Notes under the pieces: generated by a model
Database searches by the model: none
What the model was told of the DNA's origin: nothing
Seen by the model: the letters and a program-made list of their open reading frames with translations, nothing else
Assembly: GCF_013407935.1 (NCBI RefSeq)
Contig: NZ_JACBZU010000008.1
Location: 27,795-91,794 of the forward strand
Length of the DNA: 64,000 nucleotides
Source: Allomuricauda sp. ARW1Y1
GTDB lineage: Bacteria; Bacteroidota; Bacteroidia; Flavobacteriales; Flavobacteriaceae
Direction of reading: 5' to 3'
Part shown: positions 16,267 through 23,648 of the stretch, in pieces
How positions within the stretch are numbered: the first letter of the stretch is position 1
How the letters are laid out: each line of letters starts with the position of its first letter
Position numbers and translations under genes: made by a program

Positions 16267-18678
16267 ATGAAAAAAGCACTCCGCATTTCGTTGAAAACCA
16301 TCGGTGTTCTTCTGTTATTAGTTTTAGTAGGAGGACTATTAGGATGGTGGTATTTACGCTCACAATTTCTGGATTTTGAGGATGACTACACAGAAAAGGC
16401 AGAAATACCGTCGGTCACTATTGATGGTTACACGTTTCTGGACCGAAATGGCAATGGCCAGTTGGATGTATATGAAGACAGCCGTCAACCCATTGAGGCT
16501 AGGGTAGCCAATGTGCTTTCCCAAATGACTGTGGAGGAGAAAATCCACTTATTGAAGGGTTCTGGAATGGCTTCCGGCATGGGAATGGTGGAACCTGGAG
16601 AAGGCATTCCCGGAGTGGTGGGTACCATTGTGGCCACACCACGGCTCGGCATTCCGAGTATCAATCTTTCCGATGGGCCGGCGGGGCTCAGAATAGAACC
16701 TAAACGTGATGGTATAGATCGAACATTTTACTGCACCGCATTCCCGATAGCTACGCTGTTGGCATCAACATGGAACACCGAATTAGTGGAAAATGTGGGC
16801 AATGCCATGGGCAATGAAGCACTCGAGTATGGCATCGATGTCATATTGGGCCCGGGAGCAAACATTCACCGACACCCGTTTTGTGGACGGAACTTTGAAT
16901 ACTATTCCGAAGATCCACTAGTGACCGGGAAAATTGGGGCTGCCATGGTCAATGGCATAGAATCCAACGGCGTTGGAACTTCCGTGAAGCATTTTGTGGC
17001 CAACAACCAAGAGACCAATAGAAACTATAATGACACCAGGGTTTCCGACCGGGCCATGCGTGAAATCTATCTGAAAGGATTTGAAATCATCGTGGAAGAT
17101 GCACAACCGTGGACCATTATGTCATCTTACAACAAGGTAAATGGCACCTATACCTCGGAGAGTAAGCATTTATTGACCGATGTATTACGTAACGATTGGG
17201 GCTTTGAAGGTCTAGTGATGTCCGATTGGTTTGGAGGGAACGATGCAGTGGCTATGGTCAATGCCGGGAACGACCTATTGGAACCTGGCACCAAAAAACA
17301 ATGGAAAGCCCTAACGGCAGGGTACGAGGACGGTTCTTTGGACATGGATGCCGTGGATACTTCGGTAAAGCGTATTTTGACATTGATTTTCAAGAGTAAA
17401 AAAATGACCGATTTTACCTTTGGTGAAAATCCCGATTTGGAAGCCCATGCGGCCATTACGCGAAAATCAGCATCGGAAGGAATGGTATTGTTGAAAAATG
17501 ATGATGCACTTCCCTTGGAAAAAGGACAGAACGTAGCATTGCTCGGGGTGTATTCGTATGATTTTATTGCTGGAGGAACAGGTTCTGGCGATGTAAACGA
17601 AGCCTATACGATTTCTTTGGAAGAGGGACTCATCAATGCCGGATTCCGTGTGAGCCCCACTGCAAAGCAGGCTTATCAAAAACACAAGGCAGCCAATGAA
17701 GAGGCCTTTGAAAAACCCGAAGGCATGTCGGCCATGTTCAATCCATATCTTCCTCCCGAGATCAGCTACGATAAGGATTTAATGAAAACCATCGCTTCAG
17801 AAAGTGATTTGGCCATCATCACCATTGGCCGAAACAGCGGAGAGGGCGGTGACAGGGTCGTTGCGAACGATTTTCTGTTGTCCGACAAGGAAAAGGAGGT
17901 GCTGAGCACGACTTGTGAAGCTTTTCAAAAAGCAGGGAAAAAGGTCATTGTGGTGTTGAACATTGGTGGTGTCATCGAAACAGCTTCGTGGAAAAACCAA
18001 CCGGATGCCATTGTACTCGCATGGCAAGGCGGGCAAGAAGGTGGTAACGCCGTAGCGGATATTTTGAGCGGAGACGTTAACCCCAGCGGAAAATTGACCA
18101 TGACCTTCCCTGTTGATGTGGCAGATCATGCCAGCAATGCAAATTTCCCGCAAAACGGTTTGCCCATGCAAATAACGGATATGTTGTTTGGTAAGGATGA
18201 AGTTCCGGAAGATGAAATGGTAAAGGATGTCGATTATACCAATTATGAAGAAGGAATTTATGTGGGCTACCGTCATTTTGATAAGGCAAATCTAGAGGTG
18301 TCCTATCCTTTTGGTTTTGGACTCTCCTATACCGATTTTGCGTATGGCGATATGGAAACAGTGCAGGAGAACGATACAATTAAAATATCTATTCCCGTAA
18401 GCAATATTGGAAAAACCAATGGAAAAGAAGTTGTTCAGTTCTACGTTTCCAAGGACTCCACTCAAATCGATAGACCCGAGCAAGAACTTAAGGCCTTTGC
18501 CAAAACAAAATTACTCGGTGCAGGAGCAACAGATACGCTTCGCGTGAACATTCCTGTGAACTATCTGAGGTATTGGAACGAAAATAGTTCACAATGGACC
18601 TTGGAGCCTGGAAAATATATAATCAAGGCTGGAGCTTCATCACGCGATATTAAAAAATCAACAGAAATAAAGATTTAA
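16267..18678 (+). CDS. Glycoside hydrolase family 3 beta-glucosidase, membrane-anchored
   Basis: An 803-residue GH3 enzyme that removes terminal beta-linked glucose (or xylose) from oligosaccharides. Residues 10-30 (TIGVLLLLVLVGGLLGWWYL) are a signal anchor. A short Ca-binding-like loop, DRNGNGQLDVYED (59-71), precedes the TIM-barrel domain, which has SDGPAGLR, the KHFVANNQE substrate block (241-249) and the nucleophile Asp320 in GLVMSDWFG. The second, alpha/beta sandwich domain has RNSGEGGDR, which should hold the acid/base Glu, and ends with a fibronectin III-like domain (from about 690, GKEVVQFYVSKDS). It is transcribed from a promoter overlapped by two palindromes, divergent from a Nudix-type regulator. 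Sugar specificity cannot be told from sequence alone. Confidence 0.9.
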   Translation: MKKALRISLKTIGVLLLLVLVGGLLGWWYLRSQFLDFEDDYTEKAEIPSVTIDGYTFLDRNGNGQLDVYEDSRQPIEARVANVLSQMTVEEKIHLLKGSGMASGMGMVEPGEGIPGVVGTIVATPRLGIPSINLSDGPAGLRIEPKRDGIDRTFYCTAFPIATLLASTWNTELVENVGNAMGNEALEYGIDVILGPGANIHRHPFCGRNFEYYSEDPLVTGKIGAAMVNGIESNGVGTSVKHFVANNQETNRNYNDTRVSDRAMREIYLKGFEIIVEDAQPWTIMSSYNKVNGTYTSESKHLLTDVLRNDWGFEGLVMSDWFGGNDAVAMVNAGNDLLEPGTKKQWKALTAGYEDGSLDMDAVDTSVKRILTLIFKSKKMTDFTFGENPDLEAHAAITRKSASEGMVLLKNDDALPLEKGQNVALLGVYSYDFIAGGTGSGDVNEAYTISLEEGLINAGFRVSPTAKQAYQKHKAANEEAFEKPEGMSAMFNPYLPPEISYDKDLMKTIASESDLAIITIGRNSGEGGDRVVANDFLLSDKEKEVLSTTCEAFQKAGKKVIVVLNIGGVIETASWKNQPDAIVLAWQGGQEGGNAVADILSGDVNPSGKLTMTFPVDVADHASNANFPQNGLPMQITDMLFGKDEVPEDEMVKDVDYTNYEEGIYVGYRHFDKANLEVSYPFGFGLSYTDFAYGDMETVQENDTIKISIPVSNIGKTNGKEVVQFYVSKDSTQIDRPEQELKAFAKTKLLGAGATDTLRVNIPVNYLRYWNENSSQWTLEPGKYIIKAGASSRDIKKSTEIKI

Positions 18679-18703
18679 TTAGGTAGTTCACCAGTTTAGT
18701 TAA

Positions 18704-18737
18704 GAATTCAGGCAATCGCATTGATTGCCTGAATTTA
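18704..18737. terminator. Bidirectional terminator between GH3 and the XRE fusion gene
   Basis: AATTCAGGCAATC, a short loop and GATTGCCTGAATT followed by TATTT form a perfect 12-13 bp stem with A/T flanks. It lies between the two convergent genes and can serve both. Confidence 0.75.
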
Positions 18738-18744
18738 TTTGATG

Positions 18745-20502
18745 CTATTCCGCCACATTGTAGGGAATATAATTCTCCCATTCCCATGGTGTATACTCAT
18801 CTTTCAGCGTAACTTCGAGCAATTCCTTGAAAATACTATTGCCGCGTTCAAAATTGGTCATGATCATGATGCCTTTGCCCGTTTCTGGAAAAAGTACGGA
18901 GTGGTGCACGAATCCGCTGCCGTGGCCTTCCTTGAATACAGCTTTACCATAGGGTGTCTCAAAATAGCCCCAACCTAAGCCATAACCCAGGTTGATGTCT
19001 TCGTATTTATCTGTAATCTTGTTGGTTCCTTGACTAAATTGTTTTTCGGTGCGAATACGAATATGCGGACTAAAAATCTCATCATAGGATGTTTTACTGA
19101 TCAATTTATGATTGAGCACTGCGGTCAAGAATTTGGTGTAATCTGAGGCCGTCGTTTCTAAAGTTCCTCCACCTCTGGGTTCGTTGTCCTTGTCTTTTTT
19201 CAGCGCTTCGGCGTGTTCGTTGTGGCCTAGGGCAAAATCTTTATCAAACCTTGATTTCCATTCGTAAGCAGAGTTGTCCATACCCAATGGTTCAAAAATG
19301 TTTTCTTGGGCCAATTGTTCCAATCCTTTTCCTGTTAATTTTTCCAAAACCACTTGCAGGTAAATAAAACCTTCACCACTGTAACCAAATTTGGTTCCCG
19401 GCTCTTGGTGTACCCTCAATTTATAATCTTTTTCAAACCATCGGTAGTTTTTAAATCCTGTGGTATGGTTTAAACACATTCTTGCCGTTATTTTATGATA
19501 TAATGAATCTTCCTTCAAACTGGAAAAGTCATCGTGCCAACGGGTCTGTGGTTCATATTCATAAATTTTTTGCGGCAAATAGGATTCCAATGGAGTGTCT
19601 AGGTCAATTATACCATCTTCAACCAATTTCATGGCCAAAACCCCGAAAACTGCCTTACTAAAGGATGCTCCGTAGATATTTGTGGAATCGGTCAACACTA
19701 TTTTATTCGGATAATCCTTATACCCAAAAACCTTTTGATAAACAGGCTGGTTATCATTAAAAATCGATATGGCCATACCGTACACTTCAGCGTCGGTCAT
19801 TAACTGGTCTATTTTTTTGGTAATGGAATCCTTGGTAATTGTAGTACCGTCCAAACGCTTCACAGTTTCCTGCTTTGGACCTGCACAACTGCAGATCATT
19901 GCAATCCCAAGTATAAGGAGAAGACTAAATGCTTTGTCCTTCTTTAAACTTAAAAAAGGAATTGAAAAGGGATAGTAGCACTTGTTTTTTTGTACCACAT
20001 AAATGATATTGAAAATGATAATGCCGATACAAATGGGAACCACGGAAATAAAAATGAAAAAGCCCCATTTCTCGATGGTCAACAAACTCACAAAAGACAG
20101 CACGGCCAAAATCAATACGGTGATTTGAAAATTGATGACCTTAATACCGTGTTCGTTATAAATCGGGTTATCTTCCCGTTTGTGAATCCAAAGAAAAAGT
20201 GGAATGAGCACATTGAGCAAGGGAAGAAATATCCCAGTCAAAGGAGTGGCGTGCATTAAAAGCAACCATTTTTTCTTTACGGTTTCTTCTTTGGGGTCGT
20301 CTAAAGGAAACAACTCATCCACTTCTATCTCCAAGGCAACAGCCAATAGTTTTATCGTATTCAGGTGTGGGGATACCTCTTCTTTTTCGATACGCTGAAT
20401 GGTGCGTACCGTAACATTGGTTCTATGGGCGAGTTCCTCTTGGGAATACCCTTTTATTTTACGTTGATACTTGAGTCGTTCACCGATTGATGTATTGCTC
20501 AT
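18745..20502 (-). CDS. Fusion protein: XRE DNA-binding domain, membrane domain and extracytoplasmic serine hydrolase
   Basis: A 585-residue protein from the ATG at 20500-20502 (a start 20 codons upstream is less likely). Residues 5-65 are an XRE helix-turn-helix (GERLKYQRKIKGYSQEELA, TVRTIQRIEK). Residues 78-170 resemble the DUF4870 membrane domain that flavobacterial XRE proteins often carry: a hydrophobic hairpin ending HKRED and two more helices, then QKNKCYYPFSIPFLSLKKDK. Residues 191-206 (AFSLLLILGIAMICSC) look exactly like a lipoprotein signal, and the rest is a class C beta-lactamase-like serine hydrolase with SFSK (S280-K283), YSG in FGYSGEGF and GHGSGF. There is no start codon at the junction, so two neighbouring genes seem to have fused in frame. 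Positive-inside charges predict a cytoplasmic HTH and a periplasmic hydrolase, a possible one-protein wall or ligand sensor. Confidence 0.75.
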   Translation of the reverse strand: MSNTSIGERLKYQRKIKGYSQEELAHRTNVTVRTIQRIEKEEVSPHLNTIKLLAVALEIEVDELFPLDDPKEETVKKKWLLLMHATPLTGIFLPLLNVLIPLFLWIHKREDNPIYNEHGIKVINFQITVLILAVLSFVSLLTIEKWGFFIFISVVPICIGIIIFNIIYVVQKNKCYYPFSIPFLSLKKDKAFSLLLILGIAMICSCAGPKQETVKRLDGTTITKDSITKKIDQLMTDAEVYGMAISIFNDNQPVYQKVFGYKDYPNKIVLTDSTNIYGASFSKAVFGVLAMKLVEDGIIDLDTPLESYLPQKIYEYEPQTRWHDDFSSLKEDSLYHKITARMCLNHTTGFKNYRWFEKDYKLRVHQEPGTKFGYSGEGFIYLQVVLEKLTGKGLEQLAQENIFEPLGMDNSAYEWKSRFDKDFALGHNEHAEALKKDKDNEPRGGGTLETTASDYTKFLTAVLNHKLISKTSYDEIFSPHIRIRTEKQFSQGTNKITDKYEDINLGYGLGWGYFETPYGKAVFKEGHGSGFVHHSVLFPETGKGIMIMTNFERGNSIFKELLEVTLKDEYTPWEWENYIPYNVAE

Positions 20503-20525
20503 ATTTTTTGATTTTAATTCATGAA

Positions 20526-20533
20526 CAAAGGTA
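20526..20533 (-). promoter_or_regulatory. Candidate -7 box of the XRE fusion gene
   Basis: Minus-strand TACCTTTG matches TAnnTTTG. It lies 24 bases upstream of the ATG. No convincing -33 TTTG is present at the right distance; the upstream side is occupied by TGTCA boxes. Confidence 0.4.
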
Positions 20534-20543
20534 TCCATGGGGG

Positions 20544-20583
20544 CATGACAGCACCACGACATTTAGATGTCACCTTTATGTCA
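20544..20583. promoter_or_regulatory. Cluster of ATGTCA/TGACA boxes, possible operator of the XRE fusion
   Basis: Within 40 bases there are CATGACA (20544-20550), an inverted repeat GACAT-TTAG-ATGTC (20558-20571) and a further ATGTCA (20578-20583). They sit just upstream of the -7 box of the XRE fusion gene. Spaced half-sites of this size would suit a dimeric XRE regulator and autoregulation. The assignment is inference from position. Confidence 0.4.
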
Positions 20584-20685
20584 AGCCCAGTAAAATCGGT
20601 ACTTTTGCGATAATACTAAGGATTTTGGAAGCAAAAATCCCAACTGAACCATAGTTTTGACAAACCTTGGGGAAAACAGCATCAA

Positions 20686-21309
20686 CTATTTCTTTTTGCC
20701 TAAAAACCGGATAACGGAGCCTGTTCCCACATGGCCGTCACCTTCGTTGAGTTCTATGGTCATTTTTTTAAGTTCCAAAAATTCAAAATTGGCGAAATCG
20801 GTTTGTAGCTCCTGCAAGGAGAACAAGTAATCTTCATTATTGGGGCCGCCTACCTTCGGATTCTTCTTTTTAAACGCTTGATGGTCCTTGCTGAAGCCTT
20901 CAAAAATGATGGTGCCGCCTTTTTTTAGATAACTGTTCAGCAATTTATGATACTTAGAGCGGATGTTGGGCGGAAAATGGGCGTATATCAAAGCTATGGC
21001 ATCAAATTGTTCGGGTTGATAGTGAAGATTTGGAAGTTCACCGACCACATAATCCAATTCAACACCTTTCTTTTCGGCTAATTGGAGTGCTTTTCGTTGT
21101 CCTGCCTCGCTTATATCAAAAGCAGTTACCTTCCAGCCCAATTGTGCGGCATAAACCGCATTTCTACCTTCACCCTCGGCAGGAAATAATATGGAACCAG
21201 GCTGTAAATTTTTCAGTTTTTCCTTCAAATAGGCATTGGGAGCGGTTCCATAAACGTATTCTTGCTGCCCAAATCGGGTATTCCACATTTCAAGCCAGTC
21301 GTTTTGCAT
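20686..21309 (-). CDS. Class I SAM-dependent methyltransferase (TehB-like)
   Basis: A 207-residue cytoplasmic methyltransferase. W..RF....YVYG.APN at the N-terminus and PGSILFPAEGEGRNAVYAAQLGWKVTAFDIS (motif I with the acidic end of strand 2) fit the TehB/thiopurine-methyltransferase-like group; FDAIALIYAHFPPNIR is motif IV with the next helix, and GGTIIFEGFS is motif V-VI. These enzymes methylate small thiols, tellurite or selenite in relatives; the substrate here is unknown. Single gene, about 50 bases from the neighbour upstream. Confidence 0.8.
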   Translation of the reverse strand: MQNDWLEMWNTRFGQQEYVYGTAPNAYLKEKLKNLQPGSILFPAEGEGRNAVYAAQLGWKVTAFDISEAGQRKALQLAEKKGVELDYVVGELPNLHYQPEQFDAIALIYAHFPPNIRSKYHKLLNSYLKKGGTIIFEGFSKDHQAFKKKNPKVGGPNNEDYLFSLQELQTDFANFEFLELKKMTIELNEGDGHVGTGSVIRFLGKKK

Positions 21310-21366
21310 GCTTTAAGTTGATTTTGACCTAAAATTAACGCAATTCCTTTAACCGGTAAAAATCAA

Positions 21367-21951
21367 TTACTCCATACTCACAATCCCTGTAGTGGTGCCA
21401 TCGTGCATGTATTTGGAGGCAGCATACAGCAGAAGTGATTCACCTTTAGGGTTTTGTATGGTGGTTTTATATGCCCAACTGTATTTTAATCCGCCGCTGC
21501 TCATCATGGTAAATTGAGAAGATTCATAAAATGGGATTCGGCCACGCACACCTTCATGTTTTGTGATGTAGCTTCGCGGTATCGCAATCGTGTACCGTTC
21601 CGCATTGATGTTATCGTCAAATATGCTGTTTTCCACCTTTCCCAAGACAAAAGTGGCACCTGTGGGGATTTCGGTCAAAATAAAATAACCATTGGAATCC
21701 ACCTCAAAACCAAATGATTGGTCATCCAAATCATAAGTAGTCCCTAAATTAAAAGCCGTTTCTTCCAAAATAGGTTTCAAGCTAATGCCTCCTATAAAAT
21801 CCTGTACTTCAATATGGTCAAAAGATAATGACGGAGTCCGTTTTACAAAGTAACGGTCTGGATTGATATGCCGTTTGAGCACCAAATATCCCATAACTAC
21901 CAAACCGAATACTACAGCTAGGAGTATTCCCAAAGTTTTAAATCGCATCAT
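21367..21951 (-). CDS. Membrane-anchored protein of unknown function
   Basis: About 194 residues from the ATG pair at 21946-21951 (MMRFKTLGILLAVVFGLVVMGYLVL). The frame is open upstream to 22113, but the added 54 residues are basic and lack a signal, so the shorter start is preferred. One N-terminal membrane anchor is followed by a beta-rich extracytoplasmic part (FDHIEVQDFIGGISLKP, GFEVDSNGYFILTEIPTGATFVLGKVE, YSWAYKTTIQNPKGESLLLY). I do not recognise the family. It is divergent from menB with a roughly 200-base spacer if the short start is right. Confidence 0.5.
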   Translation of the reverse strand: MMRFKTLGILLAVVFGLVVMGYLVLKRHINPDRYFVKRTPSLSFDHIEVQDFIGGISLKPILEETAFNLGTTYDLDDQSFGFEVDSNGYFILTEIPTGATFVLGKVENSIFDDNINAERYTIAIPRSYITKHEGVRGRIPFYESSQFTMMSSGGLKYSWAYKTTIQNPKGESLLLYAASKYMHDGTTTGIVSME

Positions 21952-22157
21952 ATGGTAAATGTATATGGAAATCCTAAACGAACATGCTGCCAATTGACGG
22001 ATGCCCTGTTTGATCTGACGAATGAGGTGATTTGGCCAAAATTCATCCAAATACAAACTTTTTTTCCATCTTAAATGATAGGGGGTTTGATTATCCAAAA
22101 CAGAATCGGTCATAACGTAGAATTTCCGTTATTTTGTGATAAACAAAACAGACATTT

Positions 22158-23000
22158 ATGGAATCACCCAACTGGCAGACAGCCATGGAATTTGAGGATA
22201 TCACCTATAAAAAATGTAATGGCGTAGCCCGGATTGCGTTTAACCGCCCCGATGTACGCAATGCCTTTCGCCCCAAAACGACCAGTGAACTTTACAAAGC
22301 CTTTTATGATGCCCAAGAGGACACCTCCATTGGGGTTGTGCTCCTTTCTGGGGAAGGGCCGTCGTCCAAGGATGGCAAATGGGCCTTTTGCAGTGGTGGC
22401 GACCAAAAAGCTAGGGGCCATAAAGGATATGTTGGCGAGGATGGCTACCACAGGTTGAATATTTTAGAAGTCCAGCGATTGATTCGTTTTATGCCCAAGG
22501 TGGTCATTGCCGTGGTGCCCGGTTGGGCCGTTGGGGGAGGGCATAGCCTTCATGTGGTCTGTGATATGACCCTAGCCAGCAAGGAACACGCCATTTTTAA
22601 ACAGACTGATGCCGATGTGACCAGTTTTGATGGAGGATACGGTTCTGCCTATTTGGCCAAAATGGTCGGACAGAAAAAGGCGAGGGAGATTTTCTTTTTA
22701 GGGAGAAACTACTCCGCACAAGAAGCGTATGAAATGGGAATGGTGAATGCCGTTATCCCGCACGATGAATTGGAGGACACCGCCTACCAATGGGCCCAAG
22801 AGATTTTGGCCAAGTCCCCAACATCCATTAAAATGCTCAAATTTGCCATGAACCTTACCGATGATGGTATGGTGGGCCAACAAGTGTTTGCAGGGGAAGC
22901 CACGCGACTGGCGTATATGACCGACGAGGCCAAAGAGGGCCGGAATGCCTTTTTGGAAAAGCGCAAGCCCGATTTTGGCAAGGATAAATGGATTCCGTAA
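22158..23000 (+). CDS. menB: 1,4-dihydroxy-2-naphthoyl-CoA synthase
   Basis: A 280-residue crotonase-fold enzyme that cyclises o-succinylbenzoyl-CoA to the naphthoate ring of menaquinone, the respiratory quinone of Bacteroidota. Family blocks: RIAFNRPDVRNAFRPKT, GPSSKDGKWAFCSGGDQKARG (oxyanion-hole loop and the MenB-specific GGDQ), VVPGWAVGGGHSLHVVCD, and TDADVTSFDGGYGSAYLA with the catalytic Asp/Ser region, then FLGRNYSAQEAYEMGMVN. Full length. It is not clustered here with other men genes; downstream there are only repeats. Confidence 0.93.
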   Translation: MESPNWQTAMEFEDITYKKCNGVARIAFNRPDVRNAFRPKTTSELYKAFYDAQEDTSIGVVLLSGEGPSSKDGKWAFCSGGDQKARGHKGYVGEDGYHRLNILEVQRLIRFMPKVVIAVVPGWAVGGGHSLHVVCDMTLASKEHAIFKQTDADVTSFDGGYGSAYLAKMVGQKKAREIFFLGRNYSAQEAYEMGMVNAVIPHDELEDTAYQWAQEILAKSPTSIKMLKFAMNLTDDGMVGQQVFAGEATRLAYMTDEAKEGRNAFLEKRKPDFGKDKWIP

Positions 23001-23079
23001 GCCAATTTACAGCTGCCAACAAACAATTTACAATTACCCCTTGTCATTTTCTGTGGGAGTGAAATGGTTGGGGCATCTA

Positions 23080-23154
23080 TAGTTCTCGACTGCGCTCGAA
23101 ATGACAAGAAATGAACAACTGTAGTTCTCACATCGAGCGAAGTCGAGATGCGTC
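23080..23154. repeat. Intergenic repeat pair of the TCTCGACTGCGCTCGA type
   Basis: TAGTTCTCGACTGCGCTCGA followed by AATGACA (23080-23106) and a second, related unit with ATCGAGCGAAGTCGAGAT (23127-23150). The core recurs at 40751-40778 and in weaker form at 36144-36190 and 40824-40868. All copies are between genes. They look like a REP-type intergenic element of flavobacterial genomes. Confidence 0.6.
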
Positions 23155-23162
23155 TTGGATTA

Positions 23163-23314
23163 TTCAGGATGGCCTAAAATTGAAAAGAGCCCTGCCACTT
23201 GGGTCAGGACTCTTTTACGAGAACACTATATGAAAATGAAAAAATTACTTTCGTTTTTTATTACATAGTAAAAGTACCACCACTGTTACCGTAAATGAAA
23301 TTATTGTTGTCAAG
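23163..23314. repeat. About 150-bp direct repeat, copy 1
   Basis: Almost identical to 23450-23601 (one mismatch, GTTACC against GTTCCC, in the body). It contains a terminator hairpin and, on the minus strand, the frame NNNFIYGNSGGTFTM followed by a stop. The sequence between the copies is unrelated to either gene and carries a short continuation of this frame (NYKNHIDDNSKRLLD), so the repeat probably derives from the 3' end of a lost minus-strand gene with its terminator. Confidence 0.75.
23177..23214. terminator. Terminator hairpin in direct-repeat copy 1
   Basis: AAAAGAG-C-CCTG and CAGG-A-CTCTTTT pair around CCACTTGGGT; A/T flanks on both sides make it usable in either direction. It would end menB transcripts on the plus strand. 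Confidence 0.65.
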
Positions 23315-23449
23315 TAGCCTTTTGCTGTTGTCATCTATGTGATTCTTGTAATTCAAGGGTTGATGATGGGATTATAATCAACGTTTTTCAAGAAGCATAA
23401 GAGGTATCAGCGATTCGTGCAATCAAGTTGTAGGGAAGCAGACAAAGCT

Positions 23450-23601
23450 TTCAGGATGGCCTAAAATTGAAAAGAGCCCTGCCACTTGGGTCAGGACTCT
23501 TTTACGAGAACACTATATGAAAATGAAAAAATTACTTTCGTTTTTTATTACATAGTAAAAGTACCACCACTGTTCCCGTAAATGAAATTATTGTTGTGAA
23601 G
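23450..23601. repeat. About 150-bp direct repeat, copy 2
   Basis: Second copy, offset 287 bases from the first and ending about 48 bases before the stop of the serine hydrolase gene at 23649. Its hairpin is the likely terminator of that gene on the minus strand. Frame NNNFIYGNSGGTFTM is preserved. Confidence 0.75.
23464..23501. terminator. Terminator hairpin in direct-repeat copy 2
   Basis: Same AAAAGAG/CTCTTTT hairpin as at 23177-23214. On the minus strand it follows the serine hydrolase gene (stop at 23649) and is its probable terminator. Confidence 0.6.
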
Positions 23602-23648
23602 TGCCCGTATTCTGTGGTTTTTCGGGCATTTTAGTATATCATATCGAT

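Noticed and set aside
23230..23268. Tiny frame MKMKKLLSFFIT in each copy of the direct repeat
   Set aside because: Only 12 codons, looks like a signal peptide start by chance; the opposite strand carries a longer preserved frame and a terminator.
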